This document shows positions 42,505 through 49,681 of a stretch of 63,937 bases of DNA, piece by piece. The notes under the pieces are model-generated. The model was not told the origin of the DNA, ran no database searches, and saw only the letters and a program-made list of their open reading frames with translations. The DNA comes from an uncultured Acidimicrobiales bacterium (GTDB taxonomy: Bacteria > Actinomycetota > Acidimicrobiia > Acidimicrobiales > UBA10347). The stretch lies in the NCBI GenBank assembly GCA_937991435.1, contig CALKPY010000036.1:1-63937 (forward strand), written 5' to 3'. Position 1 is the first letter of the stretch. The number at the start of each line of letters is the position of its first letter. Position numbers and translations under genes: made by a program.

Positions 42505-42531
42505 TTAGGCCCAATCACGACTATGTGCAAC
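42505..42531 (-). promoter_or_regulatory. Shared 27-bp element, copy 1
   Basis: On the plus strand TTAGGCCCAAT, 10 variable bases, then TGCAAC; 21 of 27 positions match copy 2 at 52884. Leftward it begins GTTGCAC and ends GGGCCTAA just before the Cro-like start. Operator or promoter; its type cannot be decided from sequence. Confidence 0.55.
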
Positions 42532-42616
42532 CCTTAATATGTAAGAATGCGCCTAATACTACTTAAAGTGGCCGTCTGGTACGAACCGTGGCAATTCTGG
42601 TAGTGTTCCGACCGTG

Positions 42617-42961
42617 ATGGACCTAGGGCAACTCATCGAGGCGAGACTCATCGAGTTCGGCATGAGCAAAGCCGAACTCATCAGGGCCACGGGGCTGTCC
42701 AGAGAAACGCTGCGGCGCATCCTGGTCGGCGAAACCGAGAACGTCCGAGACGGCACCGTGTTCAAAATCGAAGACGCGCTCGCCTGGCAACGCGGCTCAC
42801 TACTCTCAGGCGACCCGCAGCCACAAGACGACGCAGACGAACCAGTTACAGGGCCGGCGCTCGATCCTGTTCTTGACGAGCTTCAAGCATTGCAGTCAGA
42901 CGTGAAATCTCTGCGCGTAGAGCTGCAAGCTCTGACCTCGCTTCTAGCAGACCGTCTATAA
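42617..42961 (+). CDS. Candidate immunity repressor (HTH plus coiled coil)
   Basis: 114 residues from ATG 42617 (a GTG just before is in frame). N-terminal HTH with LIEARLIEFGMSKAELIRAT, then GLSRETLRRILVGE, the recognition helix of Xre-type proteins. C-terminal ~40 residues PVLDELQALQSDVKSLRVEL are a leucine coiled coil for oligomerisation. Transcribed away from the Cro-like gene and toward the integrase (tail-to-tail), the usual position of an immunity repressor. Either of the two HTH genes could fill that role. Confidence 0.6.
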   Translation: MDLGQLIEARLIEFGMSKAELIRATGLSRETLRRILVGETENVRDGTVFKIEDALAWQRGSLLSGDPQPQDDADEPVTGPALDPVLDELQALQSDVKSLRVELQALTSLLADRL

Positions 42962-42988
42962 CTCGCTGCAGACCGTCTATAACTCGCT
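42947..42988 (+). repeat. 21-bp tandem duplication
   Basis: Two exact copies of GCAGACCGTCTATAACTCGC plus T side by side across the repressor stop codon. The first copy contains the stop; the second lies in the downstream spacer. Confidence 0.85.
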
Positions 42989-43066
42989 GCTCATCCACTC
43001 CACATCTCCTTCACCAAGCGACAACATCTGTTACCGCTTCCGCACTATGGCACACCGGTAGGACAG
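42989..43066. other. Spacer between repressor and integrase genes
   Basis: 78 bases between convergent genes (rightward repressor, leftward integrase). No clear hairpin of more than 6 bp and no gene. Confidence 0.5.
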
Positions 43067-44158
43067 TCAGAATTGAAGCGACCCCGCCGCGTCCGCGTCC
43101 GCGCCCGCCATGTAATGCGAATACGTCGACTCCAACACCGCCACCGTGTGCCCCAACCGTTTCGCCACCGTCTGCGCCGAATGCCCGCAAGCCAACAAGT
43201 ACGTGGCATTCCAGTGCCGCCAATCATGAAAACGCACACCATCGCAACCCACCAGCCCCCGATTGCGACGCCACCACCCCGACACAGAATCCGGAAACAT
43301 AGGCCCAACAACGTCCCGAGAATGCCAGACAAACTCCGGAAGAACCCCAAAATGGGTGAGACGATTGTTGCGCCAGTCTGCCAAAACATCGTCAACTGAG
43401 TCGCCAGCCACGAACGTCCGAGCTCGCCCAGACTTCGTCGGCCCCACATGCAAACGGTCACGAGTCGACGTCACCGCCGTATCCACCGTCACCCGGCCAC
43501 CCTCAACCGCCGACCACCGCAACCCGACCAGCTCCTCACGACGCATCCCCGTCCCGATCGCCACCCGCACCAGCGACCGCCAAAACTCATCCGCCGGCAT
43601 GTTCCAAGCCGCCTCGCGCTGCACATCAGACGGCACGTTGATCGACGGCGACCGCTTTGGTGTCGGCGGCTCCGCCAAACGCGCCGGGTTCACATCGACG
43701 AGCCCCCACCGGACCGCCGCCGAGAACATGCCCGACACCGCAGCGTGCACCCGCTGAATTGACGCAGCCGACAACGACCCACCCAACTCCGAATAAAGCC
43801 GGTCAAGATCAGCGCCAGACAGCTCAGTGACCGCCACCCCGCCGATATGAGGCGACACATGCAGCCGCACCCGATCCTCAGCCGAACGCAACGTGCGAGG
43901 CTGCCACGACGCCGACTTGTGGCGAATCCAGCGACGAGCCAACTCGTCCACCGTCAACACGTCCGCACGGGTCGGTGTGCGATGCTCCAACGCCTCTACG
44001 TCCAGCTCAGCGCCAGCCAACACGGCCTGACGTTTGCCATCTCGAGTATGCGGCGCTGTGACGGTGCGGCTGATCATGATGCGCGCCCCGTTTGGTTTGC
44101 GGCCGACGTAGCTGCGTATCAACCATTTGCCCGGACCACGCTTCTGCACCTCAGCCAT
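43067..44158 (-). CDS. int: Tyrosine integrase
   Basis: 363 residues from MAEVQKRG (ATG 44158). N-terminal arm-binding region, then SAM-like core-binding domain (VDELARRWIRHKSASWQPRT). Catalytic set: R in GTGMRREELVGL, K near GPTKSGRART, H-x2-R in FHDWRHWNAT, H in AKRLGH and Tyr in STYSHYM. It starts 32 bases from the arm-type repeats of attP. Inferred target: the 3' end of a host tRNA-Lys gene. Confidence 0.92.
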   Translation of the reverse strand: MAEVQKRGPGKWLIRSYVGRKPNGARIMISRTVTAPHTRDGKRQAVLAGAELDVEALEHRTPTRADVLTVDELARRWIRHKSASWQPRTLRSAEDRVRLHVSPHIGGVAVTELSGADLDRLYSELGGSLSAASIQRVHAAVSGMFSAAVRWGLVDVNPARLAEPPTPKRSPSINVPSDVQREAAWNMPADEFWRSLVRVAIGTGMRREELVGLRWSAVEGGRVTVDTAVTSTRDRLHVGPTKSGRARTFVAGDSVDDVLADWRNNRLTHFGVLPEFVWHSRDVVGPMFPDSVSGWWRRNRGLVGCDGVRFHDWRHWNATYLLACGHSAQTVAKRLGHTVAVLESTYSHYMAGADADAAGSLQF

Positions 44159-44189
44159 CGCCGACAATCTACGCCGGACGCGCCGAGTG

Positions 44190-44210
44190 TGTCCCACTAG
44201 TTGTCCCACT
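44190..44210. repeat. attP arm repeats, left pair
   Basis: Two direct TGTCCCACT copies at 44190-44198 and 44202-44210, 12-base period. Matching pair at 44378-44398; together they flank the tRNA-like core, like integrase arm-binding sites. Confidence 0.7.
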
Positions 44211-44216
44211 AACGGA

Positions 44217-44250
44217 AACGGGCGAGCGGCCCGAAAGCCACTCGCCCGTT
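44217..44250 (-). terminator. Hairpin beside attP
   Basis: 10-bp arms AACGGGCGAG / CTCGCCCGTT plus GGC/GCC inner pairs around CCGAAA. Read leftward it is followed by TTTCCGTT. It follows the tRNA 3' part, as a host tRNA terminator would, and may terminate leftward transcripts. Confidence 0.6.
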
Positions 44251-44253
44251 ACG

Positions 44254-44295
44254 TACGCCCCCCGGGACTTGAACCCGGAACCTGCGGATTAAGAG
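44254..44295 (-). other. attP: attP core: 3' part of tRNA-Lys(CTT)
   Basis: Leftward strand shows anticodon loop CTCTTAA, anticodon 3' arm TCCGC, variable AGGTT, T-arm CCGGG-TTCAAGT-CCCGG, acceptor GGGGCGT and discriminator A, in perfect order. The 5' anticodon arm is not complementary, so the tRNA part stops at the loop. Strong sign that the phage integrates into a host tRNA-Lys gene and restores its 3' end. Confidence 0.85.
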
Positions 44296-44377
44296 TGAGG
44301 GCACTCTCGTCGCAGCCGCTCTGTTAGTGGGTTTTGGGTGCGTTCATTGTGATGGTTGCGCCCATTTGCAGCCATTG

Positions 44378-44398
44378 TGTCCCACTAGCTGTCCCACT
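44378..44398. repeat. attP arm repeats, right pair
   Basis: Two direct TGTCCCACT copies (44378-44386, 44390-44398), same 12-base period as the left pair. Confidence 0.7.
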
Positions 44399-44416
44399 GG
44401 GCATGTGCAAGCGTAG

Positions 44417-45382
44417 CTACTCGGTCACCTCCTTCTCCACGCCATCCACAGACTTCACCGGCTCATCACCAAACGGTTTCATCTCTTCCACCGGGGCAGC
44501 GGGCGCTCGAGGCGACGGCTCAGGCTCCGGTGCAGGTTTCTCTCCGCCAGGCTCGGCAGGCGGACGGATCACCGGCTCAGGTTCGGGTTCGGGTTCGGGT
44601 TCGGCGTCAAACAACACAGGAGGCGTGAACGCACCCAACGCCACATCCACCGTCAACGACGACGCGCCATCCCTCGTTTGCTCCACATGAATATGCGTTG
44701 GCGCTGACACACCGTTATGCAAATCAGCCAAACCCTGCGACGGCTCAAACCAGCCCTCACGCACATCCCAACCAACATCACAGAACAACACACGCTGCAC
44801 ACCCAACACTTCATGATGCTCAACAAGCATCTGCGTCATCCGCCAACCCGACGACACATCACAATCCGCATACCCAATGTCAGCCGCACGCCCCTCCGCA
44901 TGCAAAGACAACGACGAACCGCCACGCTTCGGCCGCGGATTGTAGATACCCAACGACCAGCCATCAGGCGTCACCGTCAACACCGCATCCAACAACGCCT
45001 GAGTACCCGGCTGCGGACCCCCAGCGATCTCCGTCGCGTCCTCATACACCACAGCGCCAGCAACCGCAGCGACCGTCACATCCAGCTGCAAACAATCACC
45101 AACCCGAATCAAATCGGGATCCGAAATACCGTTCACCGCGGTGAGATGAGCGACCGTCACCTGATACTCAGCCGCGATGCTCGTCAACGTGTCACCAAAC
45201 TCCACGTCGTACTCACACACCTGCTGGGCATAAGCCACACCACCCAAACCAGACGACACAAACACAACCGCCACCACAGCCCACACAGCGACACCAGCAG
45301 CCTTCAACCTTTCCTTCACACGCGACACCCGCTTCGGGACAGACACGCCGCCCATCAACTCAACAAACCTGTCAGGACTCAT
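44417..45382 (-). CDS. Exported LysM plus M15-like peptidase
   Basis: 321 residues from ATG 45382 (overlapping the previous stop). N-terminal anchor or signal (VWAVVAVVFVSSGLGGVAYA), one LysM repeat (~56-100: VEFGDTLTSIAAEYQV... ISDPDLIRVGDCLQL), then an M15/VanY-like domain (LSLHAEGRAADIGY with H161 and D168; PTHIHVEQT with H230/H232). C-terminal ~60 residues are (EP)n and Pro-rich. The metal-site residues match those of the phage endolysin. Likely acts on the host cell wall during lysogeny or as a wall-bound hydrolase. Confidence 0.7.
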   Translation of the reverse strand: MSPDRFVELMGGVSVPKRVSRVKERLKAAGVAVWAVVAVVFVSSGLGGVAYAQQVCEYDVEFGDTLTSIAAEYQVTVAHLTAVNGISDPDLIRVGDCLQLDVTVAAVAGAVVYEDATEIAGGPQPGTQALLDAVLTVTPDGWSLGIYNPRPKRGGSSLSLHAEGRAADIGYADCDVSSGWRMTQMLVEHHEVLGVQRVLFCDVGWDVREGWFEPSQGLADLHNGVSAPTHIHVEQTRDGASSLTVDVALGAFTPPVLFDAEPEPEPEPEPVIRPPAEPGGEKPAPEPEPSPRAPAAPVEEMKPFGDEPVKSVDGVEKEVTE

Positions 45383-45471
45383 CACTCCACGCTTTCTTGG
45401 ACGCCCGCAGCGAACGCCATCAACGAAACAACCAACACCAACACAACCGGCACCAACTCCACGACGGTCAT
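45382..45471 (-). CDS. Single-helix membrane peptide
   Basis: 29 residues: MTVVELVPVVLVLVVSLMAF then a short polar tail. Starts in ATGA overlap, ends in TGATG with the peptidase gene. Probably a cassette membrane peptide, perhaps holin-like. Confidence 0.5.
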   Translation of the reverse strand: MTVVELVPVVLVLVVSLMAFAAGVQESVE

Positions 45472-45626
45472 GACACAACCGCCCAGATAAGCCACACGGA
45501 AGCCACGCAAGACACAGCCAGGCAGCCGAAACCAACCCAGAAATCAGTCCTCGGCTGCTCCGGCTTCACCATCCACGCCACAGACAAACCGATCAGCAAC
45601 ACCCACATGACGGACAACCCAGCCAT
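45468..45626 (-). CDS. Two-helix membrane protein, holin-like
   Basis: 52 residues from ATG 45626. Two membrane helices (MAGLSVMWVLLIGLSVAWMV and FWVGFGCLAVSCVASVWLIW) joined by a PEQPRTD turn. Start shares one base with the upstream stop (TGATG). A holin, antiholin or membrane partner of the exported proteins. Confidence 0.55.
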   Translation of the reverse strand: MAGLSVMWVLLIGLSVAWMVKPEQPRTDFWVGFGCLAVSCVASVWLIWAVVS

Positions 45627-46159
45627 CACCACGGCGCACCAGCCTCAAACGGGCTAACAGGCAACTCAGGCAGCTTGATCTCCGGCGTCAGGAACCCAGG
45701 CAGAGGCGAAGACACCTGCGGCTTCGGAAACCGAAACCCGCTGTCCTTCTCCAACACGTCAGGCACCTGCCCATTACCGCCGAACACATCCGACGACGAT
45801 TGAGACAACGCCTCCAACACGCCAGGATCAGCCGGGGCGTCAGCGACACCCAACGGCTCCACACCCGAACCCTCTCCAAACACCTCAACTGTCGTCGGCG
45901 GTGCTTCCGCCTTGACGTGCTGCGGGCCAGCAGAACCATCCGACTTGGTGCACTGCGTCGCAACCAGCAACACACCAAGAATCGCCAACACAGGACCAAA
46001 CAGGCGGCGCCGAGACGGACGTTTCACCAACCGGCGAGCCTCCATGTCATACACATACCCCCGCTGCGCCCTCCCAGCACGCAGCCGGTCCTTCACGCGC
46101 CGCTCATACACAACCGGATCATCCGGGTGCAGCGACCAATCAAACGGACGATCGCTCAT
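45626..46159 (-). CDS. Type II membrane protein, exported C-terminus
   Basis: 177 residues; basic cytoplasmic N-terminal ~50 residues (KRPSRRRLF), one helix (GPVLAILGVLLVATQC), and a Pro-rich outside region (PLPGFLTPEIKLPELPVSPF). Overlaps the sortase-substrate gene by ATGA. Family unknown. Confidence 0.55.
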   Translation of the reverse strand: MSDRPFDWSLHPDDPVVYERRVKDRLRAGRAQRGYVYDMEARRLVKRPSRRRLFGPVLAILGVLLVATQCTKSDGSAGPQHVKAEAPPTTVEVFGEGSGVEPLGVADAPADPGVLEALSQSSSDVFGGNGQVPDVLEKDSGFRFPKPQVSSPLPGFLTPEIKLPELPVSPFEAGAPW

Positions 46160-46905
46160 GACCGCTCACCGACCTTCACGAGCTTCCAACCCGCAAACAA
46201 CAGCGCGCCGCCGCTAGCAAGGAGGATCAACGTGGACGTCGTCCCCGTGTGCGGCAGTTCCGTCATTGGCTCACCATCACCAACAGCGACTGGTTCAGCC
46301 TCGAGCGTCACCGGCTCCTCCGACAACACCACAGGCTCATCAACCACAGCCGGTGTCTGAACCGTCGACGACACCTCAACCACGTCATCTTCAACGTCGG
46401 GAGCAGGCGAAGACACCTCAACCGGCTCATGCGCGTCCTCATGAGCGTCAACAATCGTCTCATCGATCGGCGCAGGCTGCGGAGCGACAGAAGCGTCAAC
46501 CCACAACGAATCCCACCCGCCCGTCGACGCATGATCTAGCCGCACGGAATCGTCAGGAGCCAGATCCGTCTCGAACACGTCCAAGCGGTCAGCCCGCTCA
46601 ACACCGTCCTCAAGATCCGTCGTGGTGCCCACGATCGTTTCAGAACCATCAGCGTGCACAACAACCACGTGCACCGCTTCCTCGTCCTGCTCGCCGCCCT
46701 CAAGCCACGTGTCAGCACGGCCCTCGTATTCGTCGTAAGCAGCGACCTGGATGACAACTGGCCCAGACACACCGCCGGTGTCAACCGGGACAGACGACTC
46801 GCCGGCACCGTTACCGATCAGTTTGTCGCCGCCATCATCCTGAGCGGCGGCAGGGTTCGCCCACACCATGGCGAGCATCAACGCAGTCACAGCGGTCCGT
46901 TTCAT
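46156..46905 (-). CDS. Sortase-anchored surface protein (LPHTG)
   Basis: 249 residues. Signal peptide MKRTAVTALMLAMVWANPAA with an AQA-type cut near residue 21. A ~195-residue acidic, Val/Glu-rich exterior (AYDEYEGRADTWLEGGEQDE; DEPVVLSEEPVTLEAEPVAV). C-terminal sorting signal LPHTG (217-221), hydrophobic LILLASGGALLFAGW and a basic tail KLVKVGERS, the full LPXTG layout. A host sortase should fix it to the wall. No adhesin domain recognised; it may mask receptors or alter the lysogen surface. Confidence 0.75.
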   Translation of the reverse strand: MKRTAVTALMLAMVWANPAAAQDDGGDKLIGNGAGESSVPVDTGGVSGPVVIQVAAYDEYEGRADTWLEGGEQDEEAVHVVVVHADGSETIVGTTTDLEDGVERADRLDVFETDLAPDDSVRLDHASTGGWDSLWVDASVAPQPAPIDETIVDAHEDAHEPVEVSSPAPDVEDDVVEVSSTVQTPAVVDEPVVLSEEPVTLEAEPVAVGDGEPMTELPHTGTTSTLILLASGGALLFAGWKLVKVGERS

Positions 46906-47126
46906 GCTGACACCGCCCGGCGAGCGACACGCAACTCCGTCACACGAATCGTGTCATCCAGAATGCCGAGCTGTGTTTCACACAGCGACGCCTGTGCGAG
47001 CGCCAAATCCTGGGCGAACGAGCCGATGTCTTCACGCTCCGCCTGATCGGCGAACATGTCACGCTCGAGTTCGATCGTCGCACGCTCTACGCGCAACGCT
47101 GACAAGGTAGTCTCTGGGGTAGCCAT
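46902..47126 (-). CDS. Coiled-coil protein opening the exported cassette
   Basis: 74 residues, no signal. Helical: LRVERATIELERDMFADQAE then LALAQASLCETQLGIL. Overlaps the LPHTG gene (ATGA). Possibly a cytoplasmic helper or regulator. Confidence 0.5.
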   Translation of the reverse strand: MATPETTLSALRVERATIELERDMFADQAEREDIGSFAQDLALAQASLCETQLGILDDTIRVTELRVARRAVSA

Positions 47127-47279
47127 TCTTCAGGGTCCATTCCTGTTGGTGGTGAGGGCCCCTGGGCGGCTGTAACCGTTTCAGGGGCCCGTTCTTGTAC
47201 TACCTCTATCGGCACACAAGGCCGAGAGTTGAGTACTTTCACCTAAGAATGTTGGGAAGTTTGGCCCTTGTACGGTTAA
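47127..47279. promoter_or_regulatory. Leader region of exported cassette
   Basis: 153 bases without a gene, between two leftward genes. Holds the 47156-47190 hairpin; 47229-47239 contains TTGAGTACTTT. A promoter for the cassette is plausible but I cannot name boxes with confidence. Confidence 0.4.
47156..47190 (-). terminator. Hairpin upstream of exported cassette
   Basis: 9-bp arms GGGCCCCTG / CAGGGGCCC, 17-base loop. It would stop leftward transcripts from the 47.3-52.9 kb block, or act as a leader structure for the cassette if a promoter lies at 47191-47279. Confidence 0.55.
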
Positions 47280-47654
47280 CTAGCCCTCAATGTTGGGTTT
47301 GGCGGCTTTCGATGGGTCACAGCAGCCGTCGCAGCCGTGGACGCCGTGTCCTTCGGGTGTGCTGTCTGGGTCTGGGTGGCCTACGCCGTGTTCGCAGATC
47401 CGTTCGAAGATGCGGCGGTCGTCGCGCCAGTGGAGTTGCCATGTGACCATGTGGTGTTCACCGGGGCGGTGGATCGGGCAGGGTGATTCGCATCGCTCTA
47501 GCGGGTGGTGGGTGATGACCTTCCCAGTTCTTGGGAACCACGAGACGTGTGGACGCCCTTCTATGAACAACGGGTGATGCTCAGGTAGTTCTTCAAGGCC
47601 GCCGTTGAATGGGGCTGGTGGTCGTTGTGCTCCGTTGCGTTGTTCAGCGGTCAT
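47280..47654 (-). CDS. His/Cys-rich protein, unknown
   Basis: 124 residues; ATGA overlap with the previous gene. Many His and Cys (RCESPCPIHRPGEHH; VHGCDGCCDPS), suggesting metal binding. Last gene of the accessory block. Confidence 0.5.
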   Translation of the reverse strand: MTAEQRNGAQRPPAPFNGGLEELPEHHPLFIEGRPHVSWFPRTGKVITHHPLERCESPCPIHRPGEHHMVTWQLHWRDDRRIFERICEHGVGHPDPDSTPEGHGVHGCDGCCDPSKAAKPNIEG

Positions 47655-47890
47655 CGTCCGTTCCCGATCTGGTAGAGGCGCTCACGCAGAAGGTGGAGCC
47701 AGTCCTTCTCGTCTTGAGAGAGCTTCGCCATGATCGTGCCGGTGTTCGTGACGTTCTTGATCGACTCGGCTGCGTCTCGGGCTCGTCGCCGCTGCTTCGC
47801 GTTGAGTTTCTTGGCCTCGCATGGCTCACAGCGGCAGTGTTCGGATGTGAACGTTGCTGCGTAGCCAGGAACGCTAGGAACTGTGGTCAT
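47651..47890 (-). CDS. Unknown small protein
   Basis: 79 residues from ATG 47890 (ATGA). Contains SEHCRCEPCEAKKLNAKQRR, a C-x-C-x2-C short zinc-type knuckle with a basic stretch, then a helix ending ERLYQIGNGR. Confidence 0.5.
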   Translation of the reverse strand: MTTVPSVPGYAATFTSEHCRCEPCEAKKLNAKQRRRARDAAESIKNVTNTGTIMAKLSQDEKDWLHLLRERLYQIGNGR

Positions 47891-48093
47891 TCGTGCAACC
47901 AACTGAACCGGCAGCCCTCATCATCCCAAGCGAACGTGCCCGACCGCTCAGTGACGAAACACCCTTCCGCGGACGGAACCCCAGCGTCGTTCAGGAGAAT
48001 CCACGCGGCTGTTTCCGTGCTTATCTCCTCTTCGAACTCGCGGCCGTTACGCCAGTAGTGGAACACGCCCCTAAGTACACCGTCGTCGCTCAT
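47887..48093 (-). CDS. Unknown small protein
   Basis: 68 residues, MSDDGVLRGVFHYWRNGREF with GCRFSWLHE at the end. No family. The gene downstream starts inside its stop. Confidence 0.45.
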   Translation of the reverse strand: MSDDGVLRGVFHYWRNGREFEEEISTETAAWILLNDAGVPSAEGCFVTERSGTFAWDDEGCRFSWLHE

Positions 48094-48137
48094 GCTTGTT
48101 CCTCGTTTCTCGGTTCGGCGGTGTTCGGCGCTTGGCG

Positions 48138-48395
48138 CTATCGCGCTCTTGCGGCTTTCATCCGTCGGCGGATGCTACGGATCTGCTTGATCGTCGGATC
48201 GATCGGTTCGTCCGGTGACGTCACTTGCGACCAGACGTTGAGGATGGACGCGGCGAGCAACATGTCGGCTCGGGTGAGCGCTTCAGGGCTGTAGCGCAGT
48301 TTCCACGCAACACCGCCGTCGATGTCGAGCGGCCACACGGTGTCGTCTTCGAGCTTCACATGTCGTAAACCGCGATGTTCCGATTCGGGGGTCAA
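48138..48395 (-). CDS. Unknown protein, TTG start
   Basis: 85 residues from TTG 48395 (TTGA overlap, GGAGGCG 9 bases before); a longer reading frame extends into the upstream gene. Core WPLDIDGGVAWKLRYSPEAL and a basic C-terminus IRSIRRRMKAARAR. Confidence 0.45.
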   Translation of the reverse strand: MTPESEHRGLRHVKLEDDTVWPLDIDGGVAWKLRYSPEALTRADMLLAASILNVWSQVTSPDEPIDPTIKQIRSIRRRMKAARAR

Positions 48396-48814
48396 CGGTT
48401 CGCCTCCATGAGTTTCCTCCCAAGCTCGTCGATGACGGTGGCGCAGTTGCACGTGTCGTAGAACGTCGGGCAGTTCCAAGGCATCGAGTGGTCTGTCGGG
48501 TTCTCCGCAGCGAGGCTGTGGTATTCGCACTCATTGAGAATGATCCACTCGCCTTCCGCGTCTTTGCGTCCTCCGCAGATGCAGCCGCTGACGTCTCGCA
48601 CACGATGGCCGAGAGGCCGGATTTGTGCTTCGAGTTCTTCGATGCGGTCAACGGCTGCGTGGATGTCGGCCACCATGACAGACGTAGGGCACGGCATCCG
48701 CAGGGAGCACTCATCGCAGCGGGCGTTGAGTCGCGTGGCTTTGTGGGCGTCGTCGATCGGGTACTCCCGGCGAAGACGATCCGCGAGACCCTCGTTCTCG
48801 TCATTGCGGGTCAT
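48392..48814 (-). CDS. Cys-rich zinc-binding-type protein
   Basis: 140 residues from ATG 48814; overlaps the previous gene by 14 bases. C-x2-C and other pairs: CDECSLRMPC, GCICGG, ECEYH, FYDTCNC. Middle is coiled coil (AAVDRIEELEAQIRPLGHRV). Family unknown. Confidence 0.5.
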   Translation of the reverse strand: MTRNDENEGLADRLRREYPIDDAHKATRLNARCDECSLRMPCPTSVMVADIHAAVDRIEELEAQIRPLGHRVRDVSGCICGGRKDAEGEWIILNECEYHSLAAENPTDHSMPWNCPTFYDTCNCATVIDELGRKLMEANR

Positions 48815-49046
48815 ACGTGGCCCGATTCTGGATGGTTCCGAACTGTCCGTCGTGCGGACGCGAACAGTTGTGGAGGTAGCCGCGATACCCGTTTTGACTT
48901 TCGTAGACGTGCATCCAGTCCAGCAAGCGGCCATGATCCTTCGGTGGGGCGATCTGGTCGGAACACCTTCCGCAGATTGGGTAGGGCGCGCCGTCGCAGT
49001 CCTCGACCAGTGCAGGGAACTTCTCTTTGCTGTTGTCAGCGGCCAT
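48801..49046 (-). CDS. Zinc-knuckle protein, unknown
   Basis: 81 residues from ATG 49046 (overlaps the upstream gene by 11). PICGRCSDQIAPPKDHGR then WMHVYESQNGYRGYLHNCSR: C-x2-C with H/C partners. Confidence 0.5.
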   Translation of the reverse strand: MAADNSKEKFPALVEDCDGAPYPICGRCSDQIAPPKDHGRLLDWMHVYESQNGYRGYLHNCSRPHDGQFGTIQNRATYDPQ

Positions 49047-49320
49047 CGGTGTCGGGCCTGCCTTTCGTGTGTGCCAGGAAGTCGTCGGTGTGCATTCCAC
49101 CGTGCCCGAGGTCGGCGAGCAGATCGTTCAGCGACAGGGCGAGGTCTGGGCGATCGCCGACGCATTCGAGGATGTAGCGGCGCAGCGCAGGGATGGCTGC
49201 GGGGTCGTGGTCAAGGTCGAGCACGAAATAGCGACACTCGGCGTGTTTCTTGCCCGGCCGGTGCTGGCCGTCGGTGCGGCGGATTACGTACTTCTCGTAG
49301 ATCGGTGCGTTCTCAGGCAT
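49036..49320 (-). CDS. Unknown protein
   Basis: 94 residues; YFVLDLDHDPAAIPALRRYI and DLALSLNDLLADLGHGGMHT. No family match from memory. Confidence 0.45.
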   Translation of the reverse strand: MPENAPIYEKYVIRRTDGQHRPGKKHAECRYFVLDLDHDPAAIPALRRYILECVGDRPDLALSLNDLLADLGHGGMHTDDFLAHTKGRPDTDGR

Positions 49321-49681
49321 CTGTTTCTGGCCATCCCATCTCGGCTTCGACCATGTTCAGCGCACGCGTCAGGCAGTCGCCGTAGTCGTCCATTTGCTCG
49401 GGTGGCACTCGGTCGGGAATAAACGCCAGGAGCACCCCGTCTTCGTACTGCCAATCGGGGCGGGTGTGGCCAGCTTCGAGCATGCACTGCGTGACCGCGT
49501 GGCGGCATCGCTTGTAGAGCGGCATGGCGGCGATGTTGTGCTTGCCGACGCTGAAGTACTTCGGTGTCGATTTCGTAACGTCGTCTTCGGTCATCGTCCC
49601 ACCGTGGCGCAGATAGACCGCCTGACCCCGGTACTTGCCGATTCGTTCGTCACTGTTCACATGGTTAGCGGTGTCACTCAT
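49313..49681 (-). CDS. Unknown protein
   Basis: 122 residues from ATG 49681 (8-base overlap). GKYRGQAVYLRHGGTMTEDD, KHNIAAMPLYKRCRHAV, LTRALNMVEAEMGWPETDA. Looks globular. Confidence 0.45.
   Translation of the reverse strand: MSDTANHVNSDERIGKYRGQAVYLRHGGTMTEDDVTKSTPKYFSVGKHNIAAMPLYKRCRHAVTQCMLEAGHTRPDWQYEDGVLLAFIPDRVPPEQMDDYGDCLTRALNMVEAEMGWPETDA

Noticed and set aside
44254-44295. A functional phage tRNA-Lys
   Set aside because: Only the 3' part is present; the 5' anticodon arm, D-arm and acceptor 5' strand are missing.
48283-48804. 173-residue minus frame starting in an ATGA overlap
   Set aside because: Ser/Arg/Thr-rich shadow of the 48392 gene, whose Cys pairs and coiled coil look like real protein.
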